DNA of 63,019 nt from Dimorphilus gyrociliatus (Eukaryota; Annelida; Polychaeta; Dinophilidae): assembly GCA_904063045.1 (NCBI GenBank), contig CAJFCJ010000063.1, positions 1 to 63,019 on the forward strand, read 5' to 3'. Position 1 is the first letter of the stretch; each line of letters begins with the position of its first letter. The notes beneath the pieces are model-generated. The model saw only the letters and a program-made list of their open reading frames with translations. It did no database searches and was not told the origin of the DNA. Positions 33,003-44,030 of the stretch are shown here, one piece after another. The position numbers and the translations under genes were made by a program.

Positions 33003-33667
33003 CATTTCAGTAAACAAGAAAAATACCTTTTTTTTGAAAAATGTAAACCCTTTGGTATGGTTTTATGGTTTTATGATCACTTTCTATATGATTTATATAT
33101 TGATTTGCAACTGTGAAAGCATTGAGTAAGTTATTACTATAAGTATTATTTTCATGTCTTTTTTCAACAGTTGACCAAGAAATCTCTAATTGGATACACC
33201 ACACTGTTTTGTATTCAAATTACACGATTAATTGAAGGCAGAAAACTTTCAACATTTCAAAAAATTTGTTTTCATTCGTATTATTTGGATATTTGCCAAA
33301 AAAGATTTTTTCAATTTTTACACATTTTTCTAATATGTTTCCAAAATTAGTTTTGTAAAATTTTTTATTCAAAAAGGTGATTCTAATCTGTTCCTATTCC
33401 CTTTTCTAAATAGATATTCCTAGTGGAATCCATTATATATTGTCTATTGACTTTACCCTAACCCTTAGTGTGGACCCACCTAATTACAAATCAATTGCTT
33501 AAATGTTTTTCCAAACCCATTCCCAACCCAAAATCTCTCCCCAAAATCTTGAAATAGTATTATAAATATTTGTTTCGAAGTTTTCTGCTGCTTTTCAAAT
33601 AATAAATTAAACATTTCAAATCTGCATTCTGATTCAAGATTGTGAAAGATCCATTCTATCAACTAAT

Positions 33668-34255
33668 ATCTATTCATAGCTATGTGAAAAAGAATGGTGC
33701 AATGAAACATGTTCCCCTGGCTTTCATTTTTATATCATCAAAGCAAAAAAAATATTATAAAAAGGCATTTAAGGTATACATTTTCATAGTTCATTAACAA
33801 TTTTTCTGATACTCAATTCACACTTCAGAGCATCAGAAACTTGACCCCAATATCACAGCTTGAAGAGTCAGCTAGAAGAAAAGAGAATATTTTCAGACTT
33901 GCTGGAATATTATGAAAATACTTGGATTTTGAATTCTACTTGGAAACCATTGAATTGGTCAATATTTGGATTATCAATAAGGACTAATAATTGTATGGAA
34001 GGATGGCACAATAGAATGAATAATAAAGTACAATCAAAAGGATCATTCTATTTGTTGATTGATGAATTGAAAAGAGAGGCTAATTTGGTTTGTATTTATC
34101 AAAAACTTCTCTCTGAGAAGAAGATTATCAAATATCAGAGAAAAAAATATGGTGATATAGAGAAGAAAATATTTGAAATCTGGGATGATTATAGGCTTGG
34201 AAGGATATTAGCTGATGAATTATTAATCCAGACTTCTTATATTTATACACCATAG
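33668..34255 (+). pseudogene. MULE-B: C-terminal transposase relic
   Basis: A first segment (KKNGAMKHVPLAFIFISSKQ) ends at about 33772 before a GT..AG intron of about 55 bases. A second (WKPLNWSIFGLSIRTNNCME; GWHNRMNNKVQ; FYLLIDELKREANLV) closely parallels the MULE-C protein at 49.5-49.9 kb. The catalytic middle (DFE..GCxFHW) is missing, and the frame changes near 33860. It stands on the strand opposite to MULE-A, so it is a separate copy. No terminal repeats are seen around it. Confidence 0.65.
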
Positions 34256-34751
34256 TTGCTATTATCTACTCTTTTCTTTAGTTAACTTATAGTATAATAC
34301 CTCTTCAATACATACATTATCATATTTTTTTCATTTCTATATGAATCAACAATAACAGTTTTACTTGGTCACAGCAAGAGATTCACCAACAATGGGTACG
34401 ATTTCACCCGGGTACAGCTTCATCTGTCACCTTATTAGTCTACTATGCAATGCAGAAGTAAGATTGATAAATCACCAATACCATGTTCAGTTATTTGTGT
34501 AGTTGCTTATGAATATCTAAATACTTAAATAAAAAATGGCTGATTATATTTTAAAAGAGATTTTTTTGAATTTTTAAAAATAATGTTTTTTAAATATAGA
34601 AAATTTTGAAGAATAAAAATAAAAGGTTAATTGAGTAGTGTATTGAATAAATTAGAAGTTTTTTATTATGTATGTTCATACAACAAAAGAGAGAGAGAGA
34701 GAGATTAATTCCAATCCAAATGATGAAAAGGAAGATAAAGATAAAGGGATA
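34256..34751. other. Non-coding stretch upstream of the PAN/lectin-type gene
   Basis: Only AT-rich sequence and a short GA repeat (about 34690-34703) are visible. The promoter of the 34752 gene should lie here. Confidence 0.4.
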
Positions 34752-36295
34752 ATGAAACAATTGTTAAAATTAAACTTATTTTTTCATCTATTCAATATTT
34801 TACAATCAAGACGAGATAGTAAACTTTTTTTTAAGGGACTTTATAGATGTAGAATACTTTTAATCATGTTTCTTTTTTTTTGTCTTTAGTGTGTTTCACA
34901 GAAGAGATTAAAGGTTATAAAATGACGTCTGATAATTTACATCAACTTCATACAACATTGGAAGATTGTAAATTGAAATGTATACAAAATTCAAATTGCA
35001 AGTAAGAAAAGAACAAAAACAAACATTTTTCTTTTAATTAGTCCTATAGTTTTACCTTTTCATAGATCAATTGAACACAGAAATGATCAATTATGTAATT
35101 TGAATAGTGTTGACAAGTACTCAAAACCATCAGGTTTTGTACCAGAATCATCAATGTTATACATTGGAAGGAAAAATGGAGTTTGCGGTAAGTGAAAAAA
35201 ATATATGATAAGAGATTAGAAGTGATAATAATTTTCTTCTTATCTATTCGTTAATCCAATATAGATCCGGTTGTTAATCCTGGGCAATGTTTAAAAATTA
35301 CCGATAAATTATGAGGTTCTTCGCTAACAACACAATTCAACTGCGAAGGTTTTGGCTGCTGTTTCAAAAATGGTAAATGCTATTACGACAATACATTTCT
35401 ACCAGGTTTCATTAAGATTGCTCGTTCTGCCAATATAACTTCAGCGATATTTGTATCCAGTTCAATTTCGTTGAAAGACTGTTCGAGGAAATGTTTAGAA
35501 ATTGAACAATGCAGTTGTTTTAGCTATGATTTCAGTGAAACTGTATGCGTTTTATCATCTGATCACTTAAAACCGAAATTATTGGATAATCTTGCGGATA
35601 AAGTTGTCTATCATCGACTAGCATTGAGATTACAAACTTGTTTTACTGTTAAATGCGGACCTGGAGATGAACATTCCGTCAACAGTATAAGACAATGTAA
35701 AGATTTATGCGACAATGAAGCAAATTGCGATATGATTATGTATTCACCGAATAATAGAGAGAAAATATGCTCTACTTTCACATCTACAGCGTCAAATTGC
35801 AATTACAATTCGGATACGGCTCGTGCAGTTGTTTTGTATCAGTCGTGTACAAATGGACCAATTTTTATCGATGAAAAAAGTTCAAATAGCCAAAGAATAA
35901 AGGACATTACTGATAATGGTGACACTACTCAAACGTGTACAGATATTCGAATAGATAGGATATTTTATCTGAGAATTCCTTGGCCAAATGTTGATACTAA
36001 TTTGAAAAATTTCGAAATTATAATTCGTGGGCAAAATTTACAAAAATGTATTAACATTAGAGACGGTTTAACAACTTCCGGAATATTGGCCTATATTCCA
36101 GCTGTCATTGAAATAGAACCAAATTTTCGTGGAGAATATTTAACTTGTACGCTGATTGGCGGAGATGATAATGAATTTTGTAAATATTCTTGTAATTGCG
36201 GAGACGACTATTGCCAAGCAGTTTACATTAAAGGCTTTGGTAAAACAGAAGAAAATATGAAAATATGTTCTTACAATGTAACAAATATAATTTAA
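34752..36295 (+). CDS. Secreted PAN-like and fucolectin-like protein, four exons, one in-frame TGA
   Basis: Exons: 34752-34818, 34890-35001, 35042-35187 and 35265-36295. All phases join and the introns are 40-77 bases. Exon 1 encodes a signal-like start (MKQLLKLNLFFHLFNILQS). Exons 2-3 look like one PAN/apple module (TLEDCKLKCIQNSNC; DQLCNLNSVDKY). Exon 4 has a compact Cys-rich stretch (NCEGFGCCFKNGKCYYD), two more PAN-like modules (LKDCSRKCLEIEQCSCFSYD; RQCKDLCDNEANCDMIMYS) and a galactose-binding, fucolectin-like end (GEYLTCTLIGG). It is extracellular and probably binds glycans. A TGA at 35312-35314 interrupts exon 4 between TDKL and GSSL, with perfectly open frame on both sides. It could be a nonsense mutation, a base error at a Cys or Arg codon, or recoding. 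Resembles the gene at 56407-58974. Confidence 0.65.
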
Positions 36296-36366
36296 TCACT
36301 AAAATTTGAATTATAAATACACTTAACGTAATAAATACACTATTTTTTTTATAAAAAATATGGTTA

Positions 36367-36552
36367 TTAATGTGGTTTTAATGGTAAAAAAATAAAATTA
36401 TTGTATAGGCTTATATCAATCTTTTTTATCATCACTTTGCACTGATAGAATTCTCCAATAGTGACGTCATTAATTGATAAATGACTCATTGTCAATATGG
36501 ACACTATAAAACTATAAAACAATAAAAGGAAGTATTTTTCTATTCTTGTCAT
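36367..36552 (-). CDS. Possible small secreted peptide ORF
   Basis: 61 codons starting with a hydrophobic leader (YFLLLFYSFIVSILTM) and ending in TGA. It sits divergently, 154 bases from the start of the 36707 gene. It may equally be a chance frame or the first exon of an unseen gene. Confidence 0.2.
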   Translation of the reverse strand: MTRIEKYFLLLFYSFIVSILTMSHLSINDVTIGEFYQCKVMIKKIDISLYNNFIFLPLKPH

Positions 36553-36706
36553 GGTTATAATTGTGTCAATAAGTGTGTTTTAAGGTGGTTTTAATGTTAA
36601 AACATATCAAAAAAATTCTATCCACATTGATTTTTGAACTTGACAAAAAGAAACTAGAAATATTTTTCATCCATTCAGCAAATTTATTCAAAATTTTCAA
36701 TTAAAT

Positions 36707-37893
36707 ATGTTCAAGAGGATAACATTTTCAACAATTATTATAGCATTTTTAATATATCTTTGGAGTTTACCAACAAAATATGATAGTACCGCATGGGAGG
36801 ATTCATTTCAAATTTTTAAATTTGAAAATAGTAAAAATCATAGGCAATGTAATGAAGATTTTCAACAAGATTTAATAGGTTCAATGGAGAAAAATTTTCA
36901 ACCTTATCAATTTTGTAATATGTTAAAAAGTCATCTTTTATGCGCAATTGGATGCGAAGAATGTTTAATTAATTACGAATACAAAGCCAAATTTATTAAA
37001 GGAGTGTGCTCTCATAGTTGGAAACTTTTTCTTTTTTTTTTTTGAGATAGGCCTATAAAAAATTTTTTTTTCCAGATTGCCAAAATGAGTTGAGCGTCTG
37101 CTATTCGTTCAGCTGGGAAAATGAATGTGAACTTTGGTCATGCGTTCAGGAGAGTTTACTTCAATGCTACTCATTAATATCTCCAATATACACTTCCTTT
37201 CAACCTCTACGGGAGAAATGTCACTCGTGGAATAATGGATTAATTTCAAATAATGATTTTGATAGATTATTGATAGAGCTCAGATCAAAAATGTTCAACT
37301 ATAATGGAATAATGCCAAGAGTTATAACCAATTATAAAACTATAATTTCCGAATTTAGAAAAATCAATTTAGATTCTTTCGAATCGACAATCAAAACGAT
37401 ATTTGTCGATGTTAAACATATAATTGATTTACTCGGATATATGAACGTCAAACTTGTACTACAAACTCTAATTTCAATCTATCCAAAAGGATATTGGAAA
37501 AATCAATTTGCTTTTTATTATAATTCAACAAGCAGCTCTAATTCTCAGGAAAATCCATTTTCTAAAATTCAATTAGATTTAATTCCTGAAAGGATTTATA
37601 AAAATCATTTTAAACATTGCATCAATAAAATATCTTCTAGCCAAATGGCAAATATCATTCAAACTGGATTGAAACAATTTGAATATTCAATTCTTCAATC
37701 ATTTTCTAAGAATAAATACAATTATGCTTTACAAAATCATGCATTGTCAGGAAAGTCAATGCCAGCTGTTTTAGATGAATTTCAAAACTTTCCAAGGAAT
37801 TTTGATCTACTAATGGATTGTGGGATTGTAATTGAAAAGTTTATGACAAAGCGTATGCTGGAAAAAATTAAAAATTTTAAAAATACTGAATAG
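36707..37893 (+). CDS. Unrecognised secreted cysteine-containing protein, two exons
   Basis: Exon 1 is 36707-37016 and exon 2 is 37076-37893; together 1128 bases in phase, giving 375 residues. The donor is weak (A|GTTGGA) but no better one keeps the frame; the acceptor (TTTTTCCAG) is strong. The protein starts with a signal or signal-anchor (ITFSTIIIAFLIYLWSL). It then has a Cys-rich N-terminal third (QFCNMLKSHLLCAIGCEECL; CQNELSVCYSF; ECELWSCVQESLLQCY) and a helical C-terminal part without transmembrane segments. I recognise no family. Frames are clean and codon use looks normal. Confidence 0.65.
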
Positions 37894-37939
37894 TTGCAAA
37901 TTCATTTCTGTTGATAAAAGAGATAAATATATAAACTAG

Positions 37940-38235
37940 ACTGTTGATCAACTGCAAAGTGTTAATTAGGTATTAGAGGGCAAGCCTCAAAAGTATTTAA
38001 ACCATAATTGTATCTCATCTTATCATCTGAGAAGATTGTCTGAAAACAACTTTAGCCTTCTACTCTTCAGAATTGGATGTTAAATTTTGGCATAATTTGA
38101 CAACCTTCTACTACAAACTATCTACTCTTCCTTTCAACTTTTATATTGCTGATTTCAATTAAATATTTGTGCAAAAAAGTCATTTTTGTTGTAACTGTGC
38201 AAAAATATAAATTGATCAAGTAGAAGTAGTAAATT
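37940..38235 (+). repeat. Relic LTR fragment of element 1 family
   Basis: It follows the element 1 LTR from AACTGCAAAGTG through GCCTCAAAAGTATTTAAA, GAAAACAACTT..GCCTTCTACTCTTC and CAACCTTCTACTACAAACTA, with many substitutions. It is older than element 1. Confidence 0.75.
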
Positions 38236-38329
38236 ATTTATCCTTATCATTAGGGCCAGAAAGTGTTATTCTACACAATGTGTTTCATAGGAAAAAGATA
38301 TAAAATTCTATAAATTAACAAAACATTTT

Positions 38330-38450
38330 GACACACCTTGTCTAAATGAAAGTAAGTCAACACTGCTTATCTCTATTAGTGCAATCGGCAGTGCAATACT
38401 AGTTCAATACTGCTAATCAATAATGGAACAAAGCTGACAAATGCATGGTG
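38330..38450 (-). repeat. Relic LTR fragment of element 2 family
   Basis: CACTGCTTATCTCTATTAGTGCAATCGGCAGTGCAATACTAGTTC aligns (in pieces) with 45830-45870 of the element 2 LTR, and AAAGCTGACAAATGCATG with its outer end. Confidence 0.7.
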
Positions 38451-38802
38451 AACTATTTATAAATGTTTAGGGTTTTACCCTAGTAAAACAATATTTCCAT
38501 GGCCATTTTCCAAACACAACCAATGTTGTGGCTATTTTTGTATTTTTCAAAAAACAATATTTATATAAAAACAGTAAAATATTCTACTCCAAAAACAGGA
38601 GGATTTTTCTTTGTTTCTCTAAAAGTATTTCAATAATTCCACCATTGTTAATTCCTATGAAATAAAAAGTCTTTGTAATGTAGATTTATATCTATAGTCT
38701 AAACATCTAAGTGCACATTTTCTCTTGTTATCTTCTCTTCCAAAAAAGACTTTTATTTATCTATCAACATTTTAGTTGTATTATATTAGAAAATGAGAAA
38801 AA

Positions 38803-39109
38803 TTATGTCTTACTTATGAATACGTATTTAACCAAAATTACAATTACAATTGCAGCTATAGCGAGTCCTCCAATAACACCGCCTAATATCTTTCTTTGTT
38901 TCTTTTCCAGTTTAAATGTCTTTTTCTTTTGTTGATTATTATTATGATGATCTAAAACTGGAACTGGAGGTGCATCGAGATTAGCAACGGGTATAGGAAC
39001 ATTGCAAGATGGAGGAGGAGGCGCAGTAGGAGGAAGAGGAATAGTAGTAAAATTTGTAGATTTACACGCTTCACTATACGAAGGAAGGTGGCTGTTCTTG
39101 ATTGTTCAT
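38803..39109 (-). CDS. Small proline-rich single-pass membrane protein (one frame break)
   Basis: The leftward frame from 39095 to TAA at 38803 encodes YSEACKSTNF, a proline-rich stretch (PLPPTAPPPP), a basic region (QQKKKTFKLEKKQRK) and one transmembrane helix (GGVIGGLAIAAIVIVIL) with a short tail. The ATG at 39109 (MNNQEQPP) lies in another frame; removing one T near 39095 would join it into PPPSYSEA, a PxY-type motif of small cytosolic-N-terminus membrane proteins that recruit WW-domain ligases. So this is a whole small gene of about 101 codons with a single one-base insertion, either real or an error. Function is unknown. Confidence 0.5.
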
Positions 39110-40635
39110 GACACAAAATCTTTGTTCGCTTCTTCCAATAGAGGTTTTGTAGACAATATGTCTTTCAAGATTTGATTTATTTTAGATATAACAAATATAA
39201 TACAAGAATCAAACATGGAAATTCTGAATAATAAATATTTCCGATAAAAATTTTATAATGTCATTTCTAGTATTTAGTTTCGTATAAAATAATATAAAGT
39301 TATCTTACCAGGCCTAAATTTTTACAATGATTTACCACTCACATTTAGATAAAATAAAATACTGGTGTTGGATTCTAGTTTCATGATGTTTCATTAGTCA
39401 TTTTGCAATAAATTCTGTTACAAACTGTCTTTACTGTTATCAGTTATCTTATGACTATTTAACAATAAATTTCAAAGCTGGATTTTGGATTGAAAAGAGG
39501 AAGACAGAAGCTGATTTCTACTAAGGAGGGGGATGGGGGTTGGGATCTCTTCTATGGGTTAGGAGTAATGGAAAAGGTTAGTCAAGTCTGAACTTTTGGA
39601 GCAACAGAAATTTTTCTAACTTGATCGTTAGAAAAAAAATATCAGCTAGACCATCACAAATCTTCAATAATCTATCTCTCATTTCTTCATTTAAACTTCC
39701 TGTTTCTCCATACCATCCTCTTTTTGGAGTCGAGATAAAACATTCACAAATGAGAAATTCTGTTGGCCCAGAACAGAGCTGACACTAGTCTTGAATAAAA
39801 TACATTTCAATCAATATAACAACAACAGTGACATCTGTATTTGAACTTCACAATAAAGAATAAGGTAAAGAGTAGATAAAAAATATTAAAACTACTTTTA
39901 AATATCATTCATTTATCAGAAAAAGGAGCGTTAATTAAACTTTTCAAATTGCAATTAGATGAATAATACAGAAGAGAAAAATCCAAAAATGTCTGACGTT
40001 ACCTAACCTTAACAGTGTGGTTGAAACTATTTTTTAAACTTTTGTTCTTAACCTTCATGATGATAATGTATTGCCTTAATGATTTTTAATGAGATTTGAA
40101 GTGGATTAATCAAGATACAGACGAGAACTATTGATCAACGACGTTTTTTTTTCTTGTAAAAAAAAGTAGACATGGCCAATGACCCTTAGGTGGTGTATGA
40201 GAAAGTGCCTCTTAAAAGACGTATCGTTAGGATACACTCATAAAAGTCTCTCTTCTTTATCAAACAAAATTCAATATGGAACTGTTGAAAATGCATAGAA
40301 AAAAAGTAGGCCTACATTTCTTACAATTTCGTACAAAATGAATATAATTGTATTGTGTATACGTGATACACTAGTCAATTTTATAGACACTCTCACAGTC
40401 AGAAACTCCAGGCTTTGGGGTAGAAACGTACTCGGATTGCATTTGGTGTGAAGTATCCATAATAGGCATCCAGATACATTGGTGTACTCGATAGTTATAC
40501 ATATATAGTTTTTTACGTTTGCAATTTAAACAGCCAAAATGGCGCCAAACTGTCCAAATTTATTTGACTCGGAATACCACATTCCAATAAGATGAGAGTC
40601 CAGAATAAAGAAGAAACAACTATTTAAATGAAAGA
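39110..40635. other. Intergenic, no supported gene
   Basis: AT-rich DNA. A GGGGGATGGGGGTTGGG tract lies near 39528. No coding signal was recognised. Confidence 0.45.
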
Positions 40636-40968
40636 ATGACTAACCAGAACAATGCAATAAAATTAGAGATGAACACACAGATAGAATTCGTCATTCATTC
40701 ATTTGCTGAAGGAACAGCCTTAGAACGAATCTTAGATAGAACTACACCACCTTATCAACCCAATAACATTTTGGATATTGACCGAATTCAAGACACTCTA
40801 AAGGTCATCTTCTTGTCTATAGCAAGAGCTATCACATCTATTGAAAAAGGATTCTATATTTCCCAACAAAACTACGAAAAAAATCAACATTCAAATGTCA
40901 ATATACAGAATCTGACAACGAGTTTCCTACTTGGAATGAAAACAGTAAAATTCAGACTCAATGAATAA
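40636..40968 (+). CDS. Hypothetical ORF, 110 codons
   Basis: The open frame starts MTNQNNAIKLEMNTQIEFV, with helical character and no signal or domain. It is followed 21 bases later by a 71-codon frame (40990-41205) with a hydrophobic start. The pair could be a decayed transposon reading frame. There is no splice or homology support. Confidence 0.22.
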   Translation: MTNQNNAIKLEMNTQIEFVIHSFAEGTALERILDRTTPPYQPNNILDIDRIQDTLKVIFLSIARAITSIEKGFYISQQNYEKNQHSNVNIQNLTTSFLLGMKTVKFRLNE

Positions 40969-40989
40969 TCCTTCAAACACAAATTCAAA

Positions 40990-41205
40990 ATGCTAATTTC
41001 CTTACAATCATCCATGTTTGGCATAATATTCATCATATATTTAATGCCAATCTTGGAAGGGAAAGGTACACTAGTTCAACTACTCAACCTATTCGCTTGG
41101 GCAATCGCAGGTCATACGAACCAAAGCCGGATAAGTTTTATGAATAATAATTTGGGGCGAAACATTGTAGCATCGCTAATTCATTTCATGTTAAGGCCAA
41201 AATGA
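40990..41205 (+). CDS. Hypothetical ORF, 71 codons
   Basis: It begins MLISLQSSMFGIIFIIYLMP, a possible signal or membrane segment. No family is recognised. See the neighbouring frame at 40636. Confidence 0.18.
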   Translation: MLISLQSSMFGIIFIIYLMPILEGKGTLVQLLNLFAWAIAGHTNQSRISFMNNNLGRNIVASLIHFMLRPK

Positions 41206-42598
41206 ATGTAAGGGACAGAAAAAAAGGAATAACACTCTTCACTGATGGGTTAGGATAAAGATGTGAAATAGGATATGTAATATTCAGAATTTTATATAAT
41301 TTTGATAATGATATCAAATTAGGTCAAATATATTTTCCATTCGCTAATGAGGGAGAAAAAAAGTATAATAGCTTTAGACACCAGATCAGAATAGAACAAT
41401 TCCTAACTTGGAAAAATAGACTTGAATTCAATGTTACTGTGGACAAATGTTTTAGCATTACGTGTATATGACATTCAGTTCTCTTTTACAGACATGTGAA
41501 GGAGAGCAAGAAAATTCTTTGTATAAATCTTTTGAATTGTCCAGATAGAATTCTCTTCAAACTACGTAAAAGACTTGAATATTTTTAAGGCAGATGTCTC
41601 TAAACTCAAACACGTCAGGTATTGATGTTTGTGTTCAAAAATTGGTTTTGAGTAGAAGTGAGAGAGTGAAACTGTATCTGGATTAAAGCACTTGAAAGGT
41701 TAAATTGTACTCATTTTTCATTTTGTACATTTATCTATTCGATTGATGATGATAGAATGATTTTATGATAATAATGAATATTAATGTACGAGTCACATGA
41801 CTAGATGTGTTTCGAAAAAAAAATAAAAGTGTAAAGAATTTATCAACTGACCTGTTTAGAAATTGAATAGAAAATACTTTGGTCTTAGTTTAAAACTGGA
41901 ACAGTGTCTTTTAAAAAAGTTATTTGACTATTATGAAAGAATTTAATATGTGAAGACATGACGTCATAAAGAAGCTAACCTTTTATATATAAATTCTTTA
42001 GATTGGCCCTGGTTATTATAATTAAGCAATATTGAACTAGTATTGAGTAGTATATTCTTGTAAGCCTAAAGCGCAATAATCCTTATTTCCGCAATTGTTT
42101 GAAAATAGTTACAGCTTAAAAATACTAGTTGTAATGAATAGCAGGTTAATTTTTCATAATCCTAGAAAAGGCCTACTGTAGCCCAAAAACTCTTCTCAAT
42201 CGAAGCGATCATTTATGTCTCCTATGTTAATAAAGAATTAGACCAATCTTTAAAATAAAAGTCTGACGTAGCCTTTTGGACACGGATGCTAATGACAGGC
42301 ATCCTTCAGTTTACAGACATTTACACTTACAATTATTTTGATTCAAATGACACTCATATGAGTAGACTATGTCCATAAACGAGAACTGTACTCAGTTCAC
42401 ATATACACCAAATGATGAACCATTTATTCAAACTAGTATTAAATTCAAGTCTGTTTTTCTGCGAAATGAGAAGTTCTATTTAACTGTAACACTTACAATT
42501 TTTCTTTTTGAAAAGTGAATAGAAAAGGGTAATGGCCTAAGTAAAAAATATTAGTATATAAGTAGAAAATTTTTAGATACAACATCAATCTTACAATC
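41206..42598. other. Intergenic, upstream of the methyltransferase gene
   Basis: No coding frames of note. A TATATAAAT lies near 41986 and a TGACGTCA palindrome near 41959 (a CRE-like sequence), about 600 bases before the gene. Relevance is unknown. Confidence 0.35.
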
Positions 42599-43762
42599 AT
42601 GCATTGCAAGCGCTACGAAGGAAAGATAATTGCTAAAAACTACAATACTTTTCGACCACGTTATCCAGAATCTTTAAGTGAAGCTATCCTTCAATTTCTG
42701 GATCAAAAAGTTTGTTCAATTTTTTTTCTTAGATTTACAAGTTTAATAACTTTTTTTTTTAAAACAGCTTCCGAAAAGTTTTAGTAGGAAATTGGCTTTA
42801 GATGTTGGATGCGGTTCTGGACAAAGTACAGAATGTATTGCTCCATTCTTTGAAAATGTTATCGGTGTTGATATCAGTAAAGATCAGATATCAGAAGGAA
42901 GAAAAAACAACCAATTTGAAAATGTTGAATATTTGTAAGTAGTGGAGAGGAAAATCATTTTCTCTTGTTTAATAATTAAATATGTTATATCTTTCAGAGT
43001 TGGAAGTTTTGACAGACTTCCGGCCAAAGACAATTCCGTATCGTTAGTTATCTGTGGAACGGCTGCTCATTGGTTTAATCCTATTGATGAATTTTATAAA
43101 GAAGCGAAAAGGGTTCTTATTCCAGGTGGTTGTATCGCAATTTTTGGCTATTCAAACTCTTTTATTTCTGGATTACCGACATCCTTAAACAATACGTTGA
43201 ATGTTTTTTTTCAAACTGTAAGATATTCATCAACACAATCGAAATAGAATCTAAAAAACATAAATCTCGAATCATTTTTTTAGATTTTTAGTAAAATTAC
43301 AACTGAAATTCCGAAAGGAATGGAAAATTTGTTAAACGAATATCAAGATTTCGATATTCCATTCGAAGATGTCATCAGGTAAATTACGGCAACATTTTTT
43401 CTGTCTCTTATAAGCCTACCATCTGTTTTTTAATTTTCAACAGGAGCAACACATTGTCAATGTCAAAGAAGTCAACGTTTAACAGCTATGTTGGTTTTTA
43501 TAAATCTGTATCTCTGTATAGATCGTACAAAGAAAAGAATAACAAAGATCCATTTGAAGAAAATACAAAAGAGTAAGTTCCAAATTCGAAATTGTTTTTA
43601 TATATAAAAAAAAAACTTGATGACATTTTCAACAGAATGAAAGAAGTACGAAATAATAAACTGTTCAATCCGGAACAGGAATTTAACGTAAATTGGCCTA
43701 TTTGTCTTATATGCGGAAGAAAAGGGAAAAATGAAAATTCTTTTGGTTTAAATAGAAATTAA
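42599..43762 (+). CDS. SAM-dependent methyltransferase (Methyltransf_11 type), six exons
   Basis: Exons: 42599-42709, 42768-42934, 42998-43217, 43284-43378, 43444-43572 and 43636-43762, giving 282 residues with every phase correct and introns of 58-66 bases. Motif I is LALDVGCGSGQSTE (near residue 53), followed by the acidic end of strand 2 (VIGVDIS), then VGSFDRLPAKDNSVSLVICG and AKRVLIPGGCIAIFGYS. This is a class I Rossmann methyltransferase of the animal/Dictyostelium group related to trans-aconitate and small-molecule methyltransferases (N-terminus RYEGKIIAKNYNTFRPRYPE is characteristic). It is probably cytosolic; the substrate is not predictable. This is the best-preserved host gene in the window. 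It is convergent with the receptor at 44031. Confidence 0.9.
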
Positions 43763-44030
43763 AGAGAAAAGAGACAGAACCTAATGTACAATTTCTTTGT
43801 GCTTTATAAGATTAAATACTAATTTGGCCTATATAGTTAATTCATTACATAAAGCAGTTTGTAAGTGTTTTTTTTTTCACAAATGTATAAATTAATTAAG
43901 CAGAAAGTAGATCATCAACTGTTGAATAATTATTGATAAAAATTGAAAAATGTACAGACAAATGTAAATTCATACAGTATGAAAAGAAAAGAGATACTCT
44001 TCAGTTTGCAGCATTAATTATTGATTTGGA

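Noticed and set aside
34668-34889. A 73-codon frame before the PAN/lectin-type gene
   Set aside because: Its second part is explained as exon 1 (34752-34818) plus intron; the upstream ATG adds only low-complexity charged residues.
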